Origin: an uncultured Eubacteriales bacterium
Lineage (GTDB): Bacteria > Bacillota > Clostridia > Oscillospirales > Oscillospiraceae
NCBI GenBank assembly: GCA_900555795.1
Contig: USMP01000063.1
Span: 1 to 7,334 of the forward strand
Length of the DNA: 7,334 bases
Direction: 5' to 3'
In this document: one piece after another, positions 1 through 5,947 of the stretch
Layout of the letters: every line of letters starts with the position of its first letter
How positions within the stretch are numbered: the stretch's first letter is position 1
Notes under the pieces: model-generated
Told to the model about the DNA's origin: nothing
Databases searched by the model: none
What the model saw: only the letters and a program-made list of their open reading frames with translations
Translations under genes and position numbers: made by a program

Positions 1-188
1 GCCAGGGCCTGGACGTACTCCTGATCGCTCACGGCATAAAATTCCCCGGTGGTGCCGAAAGGAAAAAGGCCGTAGACCCCGTTATCCAGCAAATAGGTGG
101 ACATACGCTCCAGCGCCGCGCAGTCCACGCCGCCCTCCGCATCAAAGGGTGTGATGATCGGAGGAATGATCCCGTAAGGCTTATACAT
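1..188 (-). CDS. DapA/N-acetylneuraminate lyase-family aldolase or dehydratase, N-terminal 62 codons (runs off window)
   Basis: The visible part is the N-terminal 62 residues of a class I, Schiff-base-forming lyase of the dihydrodipicolinate synthase/NAL superfamily. Seen directly: the opening strand GIIPPIITPFD (residues 6-16) and the carboxylate-binding motif GTTGE (45-49), both hallmarks of the family, at their usual positions. The catalytic lysine and tyrosine lie beyond the window edge. The ATG at 188 has a GAGGAG ribosome site about 9 nt upstream. It follows the UxuA-like gene by 39 nt and so probably shares its mRNA. Family members in sugar-acid pathways include 2-keto-3-deoxygluconate aldolase and 5-keto-4-deoxyglucarate dehydratase (KdgD). 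Given UxuA, GudD and GarR nearby, an aldolase on a 2-keto-3-deoxy sugar acid is the best guess. True dihydrodipicolinate synthase is less likely in this context. Family call is firm; substrate is inferred. Confidence 0.85.
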   Translation of the reverse strand, partial: MYKPYGIIPPIITPFDAEGGVDCAALERMSTYLLDNGVYGLFPFGTTGEFYAVSDQEYVQAL

Positions 189-227
189 AGAACGATCTCC
201 TCAAAAATTTCTCTGTTGGCGGGCCCG

Positions 228-1202
228 TCAGTGCTTGCCCAGTTCCCGCTCCGCCGCCTGCAGCAGGCCCTTCATGTAGCCTGTGGAGTAGGCAAAGGAG
301 CCGGGCATACCGCCAAAGCCCTCCAGGGGCTTAAAGGCGTGGTCAATGGAGATCACCGCGCCGCAGCCGCAGGCCACCAGCTGCTTCATGATGGCGTACA
401 TGTCGGCGTAGCCGTCCTCCGCCAGCACCTCCTCAAACACCGGCAGAGGCCGGTCCACGTTGCGGAAATGGACGCAGAGGATGCGGTCGTCGGCACAGAG
501 TTCCCGGATGTCGGCCATGATATCGCCAAAGGCGTCTCCCCCCTCCAGCCAGCAGCCCACACACAGCTTTATGCCCAGCGCCCGGCTGCCCTTCGCCGCG
601 GCAAAGGCCCTGCGGTAGCACTCCATGCTGTAGATCAGGCTGGGGATACCGGCCATGCAGCTGAGGGGCGGGTCGTTGGGGTGCAGGGCCATGCGCACAC
701 CGGTCTCCTCCGCCACGGGGATCACCTGATCCATAAAGTATTGGAAATTCCCCCAAATTTCCTCCTGGCTGTAGGATCTGGGCTCGGCGTTGGGCCGGGC
801 CAGGATTTCCTCCTGGTCGCAGAAAGCGGAGACGCCGCCCCGGGTGTGCTCGCCCACCTTGTGGGCGGTACGCAGAATCCCGTTGGGCTGCCATGCGATG
901 GACGTGAAGGGCACCTTGGCCCGGCCCAGTGTCCGCAGCATATCCTGAAAGCGCTGAATCTGTACACCCCGGTCAGGCAGGTTCAGGTGGATGCTCTTGT
1001 TCTTCTGCAGTTCGTTGCAGGCAGCATCGGAGACGGTGAGGCCGAATTTCGCCAGGCGCTCCTGGGCGGCGGACACGCACGCATAGGTGAACTCCTCCGG
1101 CTTCAGAGCCAGGGACACATACTCCAGGCCCATCTGGCGGATAAAGGCCAGTTCCGTATCCGTGCTCACAGTGCGGACGGGAATCTGAGGTTTCATAGAC
1201 AT
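228..1202 (-). CDS. UxuA-family (mannonate dehydratase-like) TIM-barrel sugar-acid dehydratase
   Basis: This 324-residue protein resembles D-mannonate dehydratase (UxuA), the Mn2+-dependent TIM-barrel enzyme that converts D-mannonate to 2-keto-3-deoxygluconate in the cytoplasm. Visible family signatures are MALHPNDPP (171-179), KLCVGC (212-217), CVHFRNV (243-249) and a late SIDH (285-288). These supply the likely metal ligands H174, C214, H245 and D287. The start at 1202 (MSMK) is chosen over an ATG 84 nt further upstream because an AAGGAG site sits 9 nt before it; the longer form would also run back into the end of the permease gene. It starts 22 nt after the permease stop and precedes a DapA-family gene by 39 nt, so it looks like an operon member. 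At 324 residues it is shorter than the roughly 360-395 residues usual for UxuA, and the late motif is SIDHAFKP rather than the usual PDHG form. The family is reasonably sure. Mannonate as substrate is not; another aldonate is possible. Confidence 0.78.
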   Translation of the reverse strand: MSMKPQIPVRTVSTDTELAFIRQMGLEYVSLALKPEEFTYACVSAAQERLAKFGLTVSDAACNELQKNKSIHLNLPDRGVQIQRFQDMLRTLGRAKVPFTSIAWQPNGILRTAHKVGEHTRGGVSAFCDQEEILARPNAEPRSYSQEEIWGNFQYFMDQVIPVAEETGVRMALHPNDPPLSCMAGIPSLIYSMECYRRAFAAAKGSRALGIKLCVGCWLEGGDAFGDIMADIRELCADDRILCVHFRNVDRPLPVFEEVLAEDGYADMYAIMKQLVACGCGAVISIDHAFKPLEGFGGMPGSFAYSTGYMKGLLQAAERELGKH

Positions 1203-1210
1203 AGTGGTAT

Positions 1211-1217
1211 TCTCCTT
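1211..1217 (-). promoter_or_regulatory. Ribosome binding site that fixes the UxuA-like start
   Basis: On the minus strand AAGGAGA lies 8-9 nt before the ATG at 1202. No comparable site precedes the in-frame ATG at 1286, which falls inside the last codons of the permease gene. This argues for the 324-residue product. Confidence 0.75.
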
Positions 1218-1224
1218 ATTTAAA

Positions 1225-2517
1225 TTAGCCGTAGACCGGGAAGAAGAAGTTGGCGCAGAACACAACGGACACCACGGCGATAGCAATGAGGGGCAGGGTG
1301 AACTTCAATGTCTGGCCCAGCTTCAGGCCGCATGTGGCGTAGGCAATGCCACATGCGGGGGAGCCGGAGGGGAAGGCGATGGCCACGTTGGAACAGAAGC
1401 GGACGATCAGGATGATGCCCCGGGGGTCCCAGCCGGCGGCCACAGCGACAGTGGCCGCCACGGGCATCAGCACATTGGCGGTAGCAGAGTTGGACATAAA
1501 GGTGGTCATAACAGTGGTCACAATGGCAAAGACGAACATAACCATCAGGCCGCTGGGATTACCTCCCAGGATTTTCAGGATGGTCTCGCCGATCAGTTCA
1601 CCAGCGCCGGTTTTGCCCAGAGCATCCGCCATTACCAGAACGCCGGCAATCATCCACACGGAGTCCATGGTCATGGCGGAGACGGCCTCCTTCACGGAGA
1701 AACACTTGGTGAAGATCAGAACCAGCACGGCCAGAGCAGGCCCAATGTACATCAAATCACCCAGCTGCTTGTTGAAGAACAGGGAGAGCATAACCACCAC
1801 AAACACCACATAAATGATGGTCTCCTGATATTTGGGCAGCTGCTCCTTCTCCTTCTTGGGCTTATTGCCTCTGGCCGCCAGAGCAGCCTGGTCAATGCTG
1901 CCGCTGGGCAGGAACTTGTATGCGAAGAGGCAGTAAACCGTCACCAGCAGGCAGGGAATAATGGACACCTTAAACATGTCAAGCACCTGCAGCAGGTGAT
2001 TTTCGTTCTCGATCATACCGCCGTACACGGCATTCATCGTGGCGTAGGAGGTGGCGCCCATGGCGATGGGCAGCTTGCCGCCCCACACAGAGAGCATGGC
2101 CAGACAGGGGATCGTCATACGGGACGGGGTGATGTCGCCGGTGTCACCCAGGGCCACCAGGAACATCAGGCACACCAGCATGATGGCCGTGGTGGGCATG
2201 AAGCAGGCCATGGCAATAATGACGATATACATACCGATCAGCAGGGCCATGCCGCTCTTGTTCTTCAAACGAATCATGGATGCCTGGATCTTGTCAATAA
2301 GGCTGGTTTTCTGGAACGCCGCCACCAGGGCGAACATACCAGCCAGCATAATAAGGGTCTTGTTGCTGAAGCCGCTGAATGCTTCGGAGATGGTAAACAC
2401 CTTGGTGACAGCCAGCAGCACACAGCAGGTCATGGTTGTAACACCAAAGGGCCACTTGTTGAGCAGGAAACCGATGATCATGAAAACCATGATCGCTAAG
2501 ACAATGTACAATTCCAT
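1225..2517 (-). CDS. SLC13/DASS-type anion or dicarboxylate permease
   Basis: A 430-residue polytopic inner-membrane protein, hydrophobic over nearly its whole length, with about ten membrane segments in two halves joined by a basic cytoplasmic loop (about residues 205-232, rich in K and E). The second half carries SNSATANVLMP (342-352), the SNxxTAN-like signature of the ion transporter superfamily (SLC13/DASS, CitMHS, ArsB/NhaD), followed by a proline- and glycine-rich re-entrant segment, PSGSPACG (383-390). The first half has a degenerate equivalent around 106-114 (FMPTTAIML). Known SLC13 members are Na+-coupled symporters of di- and tricarboxylates or sulfate. As the first gene of a unit with a UxuA-like and a DapA-like enzyme, and next to glucarate genes, it probably imports a hexarate or hexonate; this is inference. 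The start at 2517 has GGAGG 6 nt upstream. Length is near the lower end for the family. A CitMHS-like assignment is the main alternative. Confidence 0.84.
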   Translation of the reverse strand: MELYIVLAIMVFMIIGFLLNKWPFGVTTMTCCVLLAVTKVFTISEAFSGFSNKTLIMLAGMFALVAAFQKTSLIDKIQASMIRLKNKSGMALLIGMYIVIIAMACFMPTTAIMLVCLMFLVALGDTGDITPSRMTIPCLAMLSVWGGKLPIAMGATSYATMNAVYGGMIENENHLLQVLDMFKVSIIPCLLVTVYCLFAYKFLPSGSIDQAALAARGNKPKKEKEQLPKYQETIIYVVFVVVMLSLFFNKQLGDLMYIGPALAVLVLIFTKCFSVKEAVSAMTMDSVWMIAGVLVMADALGKTGAGELIGETILKILGGNPSGLMVMFVFAIVTTVMTTFMSNSATANVLMPVAATVAVAAGWDPRGIILIVRFCSNVAIAFPSGSPACGIAYATCGLKLGQTLKFTLPLIAIAVVSVVFCANFFFPVYG

Positions 2518-2526
2518 AATTTCCCT

Positions 2527-2542
2527 CCACCTTTTTGGGTGG
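2527..2542 (-). promoter_or_regulatory. Small hairpin touching the permease ribosome binding site
   Basis: On the transcript CCACC (2542-2538) can pair with GGTGG (2531-2527) across the loop CAAAAA. The last two G of the right arm (2528-2527) are the first two of the Shine-Dalgarno GGAGG (2528-2524), so folding would partly hide the ribosome site. Only five base pairs, so the effect may be modest. Confidence 0.35.
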
Positions 2543-2549
2543 CCCCAGA

Positions 2550-2566
2550 GCCCTGCGCGGCAAGGC
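2550..2566 (-). promoter_or_regulatory. Leader hairpin upstream of the permease gene
   Basis: In the transcript GCCUUGC pairs with GCAGGGC (seven pairs, one G-U) around a CGC loop. It lies in the predicted 5' leader about 33 nt before the permease start codon, next to the smaller hairpin that touches the ribosome site. There is no U-run after it, so it is not an intrinsic terminator. Confidence 0.4.
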
Positions 2567-2579
2567 CCGGAGCATTGTT

Positions 2580-2599
2580 CCGCCCCCCTGCCCCCTCCC
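2580..2599 (-). promoter_or_regulatory. G-run in the permease leader (possible weak G-quadruplex)
   Basis: The minus strand has G-runs of 3, 5, 6 and 2 separated by A, CA and C within 20 nt. This fits a two-layer, or a bulged three-layer, G-quadruplex in the leader RNA or non-template DNA. It does not satisfy the strict four-runs-of-three rule. A chance G-rich patch in a high-GC genome is the alternative. Confidence 0.3.
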
Positions 2600-2665
2600 T
2601 GTGTCTCTGCGCTACCGTCTGGCTGGCGGCGGTGCAGAGGGAAGCGGTGGTTCGGGGCGCGTGCG

Positions 2666-2693
2666 TATCTTTCTCGCGCGCGCTTGCAAGATA
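2666..2693. repeat. Inverted repeat TATCTT-N16-AAGATA around the cre-like site
   Basis: Perfect 6-bp arms (2666-2671 and 2688-2693) flank a GC-rich core at the predicted transcription start of the permease unit. It could be a repressor operator, or a hairpin at the extreme 5' end of the mRNA. Six-bp arms this far apart can also arise by chance. Confidence 0.35.
2675..2689 (-). promoter_or_regulatory. cre-like site (CcpA catabolite control) at the permease promoter start
   Basis: The minus strand reads TTGCAAGCGCGCGCG and matches the Firmicutes cre consensus WTGNAANCGNWNNCW at 13 of 15 positions, missing positions 11 and 15. It lies just downstream of the predicted transcription start (about 2692), where bound CcpA usually represses. 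This fits an operon for a secondary carbon source. The left half is good; the right half is a GC repeat, so a chance match is possible. Confidence 0.35.
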
Positions 2694-2698
2694 GTCAA

Positions 2699-2727
2699 AT
2701 TCTACAAAAAGGCGGGAAAAATGACAA
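2699..2727 (-). promoter_or_regulatory. Sigma70-like promoter of the permease/UxuA-like/DapA-like unit
   Basis: The minus strand has TTGTCA (2727-2722) as -35, a 17-nt spacer, and TAGAAT (2704-2699) as -10; each box matches five of six consensus positions. The start would be near 2692, giving a 5' leader of about 175 nt. The -35 overlaps an imperfect dyad, ATGACAATGGACAT (2721-2734 on the plus strand). The four TGAAATT repeats lie just upstream, where an activator would bind. Confidence 0.58.
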
Positions 2728-2753
2728 TGGACATTCCGCTATTTTTCATGGCC

Positions 2754-2823
2754 TGAAATTGTTTGTTCCGTCAGAATTTCATTTTTTGAAATTTATGCTC
2801 ACAAATTATTTACAGAAATTTCA
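2754..2823. repeat. Four copies of TGAAATT/AATTTCA, putative operator cluster
   Basis: Copies are at 2754-2760 (TGAAATT), 2775-2781 (AATTTCA), 2787-2793 (TGAAATT) and 2817-2823 (AATTTCA). They form two head-on pairs, with 14- and 23-nt gaps, plus an inner palindrome with a TTTTT centre. Centres one and two are 21 bp apart, and one and four 63 bp apart, multiples of a helical turn. They lie about 60-130 bp upstream of the predicted permease start, a normal place for activator sites. The adjacent Fis-type regulator is the natural candidate to bind, by inference. The region is AT-rich, which raises the chance rate. Confidence 0.5.
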
Positions 2824-2853
2824 CACAGGGCGGTATACTTTCCGAACCGCCGG

Positions 2854-2892
2854 CAAAAAGCGGGAGAGAGGAGATGTATCCCTCTCTCCCGC
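2854..2892 (-). terminator. Intrinsic terminator of the regulator gene
   Basis: On the minus strand a perfect 12-bp stem (2892-2881 with 2871-2860, a GCGGGAGAGAGG arm) encloses a 9-nt loop and is followed at once by TTTTT (2859-2855). It starts about 45 nt after the regulator stop codon. It separates the regulator transcript from the permease unit, which therefore needs its own promoter. Confidence 0.87.
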
Positions 2893-2937
2893 CGCTCATT
2901 GCTCCGCCCGTTTTCTGAAGGACGGTACCTTGCCGTA

Positions 2938-4839
2938 TCAGTAGGTATAGTCCGGGCCGATGCCGTACTTTTTCATGTAGCGCCACAGGGTGGTCTTGCT
3001 GACCCCCAGTTCCGCCGCCACCTTCTCCCGGCTGCCGTTGTGCTTTTTCAGCAGCTGGGCAATCTCCACGCCCTTCTGGTCCTTGAACAGCACCACCTGT
3101 TCCGTGCCGGAGAGCGTGTGGGGCATGATCTGCTCCACCTGACGGCGGAGAAATACCTCGTCAATGCTCCGCCGCTCTGTGAGCAGCACCACCCGCTCGC
3201 ACACGCCGTTGACCTGGCTCAGATTTCCCGGCCAGTCGTACTCCCGTACAAACTGCCGGGCCCCCGCCGTCAGCTGGACATAGCGCTTGTATCTTGCCTG
3301 CCACTCCCCCAGATAGAAGTCAAACCAGCCCAGAATGTCCTCCCGCCGCCGCCGCAGGGGCAGCAGTTCCAGGCCCAGCACGCTCAGCGCATAGTAGAGG
3401 TCGCTGCGAAAGCTGCCCTTCTCAATCTGAGACGACAAATTGATGCAGCTGGATGCGATGACCCGCACATTGGCGGCAATGGGCCGGTTGGAGCCGTTGT
3501 GAAGGAACTTGCCCCGAATCAGGTTGAACAGCTTGTACTGGGTCTCCACCGACAATTCCTCCACATTTTTCACGAACAGCGTCCCATTCTCCGCCAACTC
3601 CGCCATACTGGCCGGGGTATCCTTGCGGGTGGTATAGTTGCCGAAGAGCATGTTGTCCAATGTCTCCGGCAGGTAGGCGCTGCAATCCAGCGTGACAAAG
3701 GCATTGCCGCGGCACAGGCTGTCGTTGTGAATGCACTGGGCCACGATCTCCTTGCCGGTGCCCGGCTCACCGGTAAGAAGCACGGGAGCGGCGTACTTGG
3801 CCATTCTCCGGGCCTGCCGCACCGCCGCCTCCGTCTCCCGGCTCAGGCATACCAGCTTGTCAAAGCTGTATCGGGCCACAAACCCACGCTGGTAGAGTTC
3901 ATAGCGCAGTTCATTGTCCATCCGGGTGATGTTTTTGCCCTCCTGGAAGGTGAGGATGGCCCCCTCGGTCTCCTGATCCACGGACACCGGCGCAATGTTC
4001 ACCACCGCCACCTTCTCCCCCACATCCAGTACAAAGGCGGAGGAGGCTTTGCCCTGCACCAGCGCATCCTCCAGCACAGCCTGGCTCAGCCCCGGCAGCA
4101 CCCGCGTCACCGGCCGGCCCAGCAGGTCGCCCGGTGCCTGGCCCAGCAGCTGATAGCCGGCGTGGTTCACCCGGCGGATAACCCCCTTGGAATCCACCTG
4201 CATAATGCCGTTGAAGGTGTAGCTGAGCATGGTGTCCATCTCGGCGCTGTTGCGCTTCTCCAAGTCAATGGCATACCCCACCCGGTTGGCAGTCTCCAGG
4301 GTGCTGCGCAGCCCCTCCTCCCCGGTGGACATGAACACACAGGGCAGGCCCAGCTGCCTGGCCCGGTCACAGACCGTGTTGCCGCCCACCACCGCCAGGC
4401 AGCCTTCCCGCCGGGCCTGTTCCACCGCAGGAGCCTGCTCCCCGTTGTCTGACACCGGATAGAGGCGCAGGTCAATCTGAAAGAGTTCGTTGAAATACCG
4501 GGTGTCGCAGATGGCGTTGGCAAAGCTGATGAGGCCAATCCGCGGACAGTCCTCCCCCAGTTCCCGCCGGATGCCCAGCACGATCCTGCCCAGTTCCTGG
4601 GCGGAGGTACGCAGTTCCACCAGGGGCAGACGCACAGTGTCCCTCACCAGGTGGGCATGGGCGCCCCGGGCCACAATCAGTTCGCAGCCCCCGGCCTCCA
4701 GTTCCCTGGCCCGGCGCGGGATATCCTCCATACCCACATACTCCACGCAGAGGGCGGTCAAATTGGCGTACTGTCCCACCATCCGCCGCGCCAGATCACA
4801 CATCTCCCTGTGGGGCACCAAAATCGCTACCTTTGCCAT
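2938..4839 (-). CDS. PrpR_N/PAS/AAA+/Fis transcriptional regulator with a degenerate sigma54-type ATPase domain
   Basis: 633 residues, a cytoplasmic DNA-binding regulator. Domains in order: a PrpR-type sensor (about 1-190; RGAHAHLVR at 58-66, AVVGGNTVCDRA at 149-160), a PAS domain (about 197-300), an AAA+ domain resembling bacterial enhancer-binding proteins (about 326-550), and a Fis-type helix-turn-helix (about 601-627). Walker A is intact (GEPGTGKE, 357-364). However, after LFG (398-400) the GAFTGA loop is missing. The Walker B segment reads GTLFVKN (419-425) where GTLFLDE is usual. FRSDLYYAL (477-485) keeps one arginine finger but has A for the second R. WPGNLSQ (536-542) lacks the sensor II R, and sensor I is ASSC (462-465). 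It is therefore unlikely to remodel sigma54 holoenzyme. TyrR, which lacks GAFTGA and works with sigma70, is a known precedent for the missing loop. ATG at 4839 has AGGAGG 7 nt upstream. It probably controls the flanking sugar-acid genes; the ligand is unknown. Confidence 0.9.
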   Translation of the reverse strand: MAKVAILVPHREMCDLARRMVGQYANLTALCVEYVGMEDIPRRARELEAGGCELIVARGAHAHLVRDTVRLPLVELRTSAQELGRIVLGIRRELGEDCPRIGLISFANAICDTRYFNELFQIDLRLYPVSDNGEQAPAVEQARREGCLAVVGGNTVCDRARQLGLPCVFMSTGEEGLRSTLETANRVGYAIDLEKRNSAEMDTMLSYTFNGIMQVDSKGVIRRVNHAGYQLLGQAPGDLLGRPVTRVLPGLSQAVLEDALVQGKASSAFVLDVGEKVAVVNIAPVSVDQETEGAILTFQEGKNITRMDNELRYELYQRGFVARYSFDKLVCLSRETEAAVRQARRMAKYAAPVLLTGEPGTGKEIVAQCIHNDSLCRGNAFVTLDCSAYLPETLDNMLFGNYTTRKDTPASMAELAENGTLFVKNVEELSVETQYKLFNLIRGKFLHNGSNRPIAANVRVIASSCINLSSQIEKGSFRSDLYYALSVLGLELLPLRRRREDILGWFDFYLGEWQARYKRYVQLTAGARQFVREYDWPGNLSQVNGVCERVVLLTERRSIDEVFLRRQVEQIMPHTLSGTEQVVLFKDQKGVEIAQLLKKHNGSREKVAAELGVSKTTLWRYMKKYGIGPDYTY

Positions 4840-4868
4840 CGGAGTCCCTCCTTTTTCAGCTTACCGCC

Positions 4869-4898
4869 AGTGTAGCCCAGGGCGGCGGGCACTGTCAA
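4869..4898 (-). promoter_or_regulatory. Sigma70-like promoter of the regulator gene
   Basis: The minus strand has a perfect -35 TTGACA (4898-4893), an 18-nt spacer and a -10 TACACT (4874-4869, four of six). The start would fall near 4862, giving a leader of about 23 nt that contains the AGGAGG site (4852-4847). It would allow the regulator to be made independently of gudD-garR. Confidence 0.55.
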
Positions 4899-4921
4899 CC
4901 AAAATTCCCCTCCAGAGCGAA

Positions 4922-4949
4922 GCGGGGCCGGGCAAAAGCCCAGCCCCGC
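4922..4949 (-). terminator. Strong GC hairpin after garR, terminator-like but with a poor U-run
   Basis: On the transcript GGGGCUGGGC pairs with GCCCGGCCCC (ten pairs, one G-U) around a UUUU loop, extendable outward by two further G-C pairs. It lies about 45 nt after the garR stop and just before the regulator's promoter. The tail is GCUUCGCUCUGG, not a U-run, so it may terminate inefficiently or protect the gudD-garR mRNA 3' end. Confidence 0.5.
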
Positions 4950-4994
4950 CCCGCTTTGAGAGGAAGAGATTTAAGAGAGAGAAAACATCTTTCG

Positions 4995-5876
4995 CTACCG
5001 GCCAATGGTTATGCCGGTCAGCTTCTCATAGTACTTGGCAATGGCGCTGTGGTCGTTCTGGCCGCAGCCCTGGTTGTGCAGCCACTGGAGCACCTCCTGC
5101 ACAGCGGCGGTCATGGGCACGGGGGAACCCACACTGTGGGCGCAGTCCAGGGCGTTGTTCAAATCCTTGATGTGCAGATCAATCTTGAAGCCGGGCTTGT
5201 CGTTGCCGGCCATCATCATGGGAGCCTTGGCCTCCATGACGGTGGAGCCCGCCAGGCCGCCCCGGATGGCCTGGAATACCAGTTCCGGGTCCACGCCCGC
5301 CATCTTGGCCAGGGTCAGGGCCTCAGCCAGAGCCTGGATATTGCAGGCCACGACAATCTGGTTGGCCAGCTTGGTGGTGTTGCCGGCGCCCACCTCGCCG
5401 CAGCGGACCACGCTGGCGCCCATGGCCTCCAGCATCGGCTTATAGGCGTCAAACACCTCCTGCTTGCCGCCCACCATGAAGCTGAGGGTACCGTCCACAG
5501 CCTTGGGCTCGCCGCCGGAAACCGGCGCGTCCAGCATCTCAATGTTTTTCTTGGCCAACTCGGCAGCAATTTCCTTGGAGGCCACCGGGTTGATGGAACT
5601 CATGTCGATGAACACGGTGCCGGGGCGCATATGGGCGGCCACGCCGTCCTCCCCCAGCATCACAGCCTTTACCTGGGGGGAGTTGGGCACCATGGTCAGC
5701 ACCACGTCGCACTGCTCGCCAATTTCGGCGTTGGAGGCCGCCTTGGCTCCGCAGGCCACCACTTCGTCCACGCTGGCCCTGTTCAAATCATTGACCGTCA
5801 GGTCATAGCCCGCCTTCAGCAGATTCTTGGCCATGGGCTTGCCCATGATGCCAAGACCAATCAGTTCGATTTTCAT
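4995..5876 (-). CDS. garR: Tartronate semialdehyde reductase (2-hydroxy-3-oxopropionate reductase)
   Basis: 293 residues, the usual length for this beta-hydroxyacid dehydrogenase family. It reduces tartronate semialdehyde to D-glycerate with NAD(P)H in the cytoplasm, the step after aldol cleavage in hexarate breakdown. Seen directly: the Rossmann dinucleotide motif GLGIMG (7-12), the substrate-binding segment DMSSINP (91-97), the family motif DAPVSGGEPKA (116-126), and the catalytic lysine K169 in GAGNTTKLANQ (163-173). An AGGAGA site lies 8 nt before the ATG. The gene follows gudD by 71 nt and fits the same transcript. The match to GarR/GlxR proteins is close across the whole length. 3-hydroxyisobutyrate dehydrogenase is the main relative, but the motif residues and the adjacent glucarate dehydratase favour GarR. 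No mutation or truncation is visible. Confidence 0.92.
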   Translation of the reverse strand: MKIELIGLGIMGKPMAKNLLKAGYDLTVNDLNRASVDEVVACGAKAASNAEIGEQCDVVLTMVPNSPQVKAVMLGEDGVAAHMRPGTVFIDMSSINPVASKEIAAELAKKNIEMLDAPVSGGEPKAVDGTLSFMVGGKQEVFDAYKPMLEAMGASVVRCGEVGAGNTTKLANQIVVACNIQALAEALTLAKMAGVDPELVFQAIRGGLAGSTVMEAKAPMMMAGNDKPGFKIDLHIKDLNNALDCAHSVGSPVPMTAAVQEVLQWLHNQGCGQNDHSAIAKYYEKLTGITIGR

Positions 5877-5925
5877 AAAAAGTATCTCCTATCACATCAA
5901 ATATTTTATTTCCACCGGGGTAAAC

Positions 5926-5939
5926 CGCGGCCCGCCGCG
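5926..5939 (-). promoter_or_regulatory. Small GC palindrome in the gudD-garR gap
   Basis: CGCGGC and GCCGCG are perfect inverted arms two bases apart; on RNA this folds as a short five-pair hairpin with a four-base loop. It lies in the 71-nt gap between gudD and garR, with no U-run after it. It may be an mRNA processing or stability element, or simply GC-rich sequence. No promoter was recognised in this gap. Confidence 0.25.
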
Positions 5940-5947
5940 ACTACGCC

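Larger units (their letters stand above)
2518..2937 (-). other. 420-bp intergenic control region between the regulator and permease genes
   Basis: No coding gene is supported here. Reading on the minus strand it holds, in order, the regulator's intrinsic terminator, an AT-rich stretch (about 2690-2850) with four copies of TGAAATT/AATTTCA, a sigma70-like promoter, a cre-like site, and a GC-rich leader of about 170 nt with a G-run and two small hairpins before the permease ribosome site. The switch from AT-rich to GC-rich near 2690 coincides with the predicted transcription start. Each element is listed separately. Confidence 0.7.

Noticed and set aside
216..1223. Long plus-strand open frame opposite the UxuA-like gene
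   Set aside because: Its translation is rich in H, G and Q with no family motif. It is the antisense shadow of a high-GC gene with clear UxuA signatures and a proper ribosome site.
1203..1286. 28-residue N-terminal extension of the UxuA-like protein
   Set aside because: The upstream ATG overlaps the permease coding sequence, has no ribosome site, and encodes an unlikely leader. AAGGAG sits before the ATG at 1202.
1204..2499. 431-codon plus-strand frame rich in H, G and N
   Set aside because: It is the antisense of a membrane protein gene (hydrophobic codons read backwards as H/N/Q/D), a known artefact.
2684..2700. TTGACTATCTTGCA as a sigma54 -24/-12 element or a -35 box
   Set aside because: The spacing and the GG/GC core do not fit sigma54, and no -10 lies at 16-18 nt from TTGACT.
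2776..2804. Alternative promoter TTGTGA-N17-TGAAAT on the minus strand
   Set aside because: Both boxes match only four of six positions in an AT-rich stretch, and the -10 coincides with a TGAAATT repeat. The TTGTCA-N17-TAGAAT promoter is clearly better.
2899..4452. 517-codon plus-strand open frame
   Set aside because: It lies opposite the regulator, whose domains are unmistakable; the antisense translation has low-complexity H/L/Q/P content and no recognisable domain.
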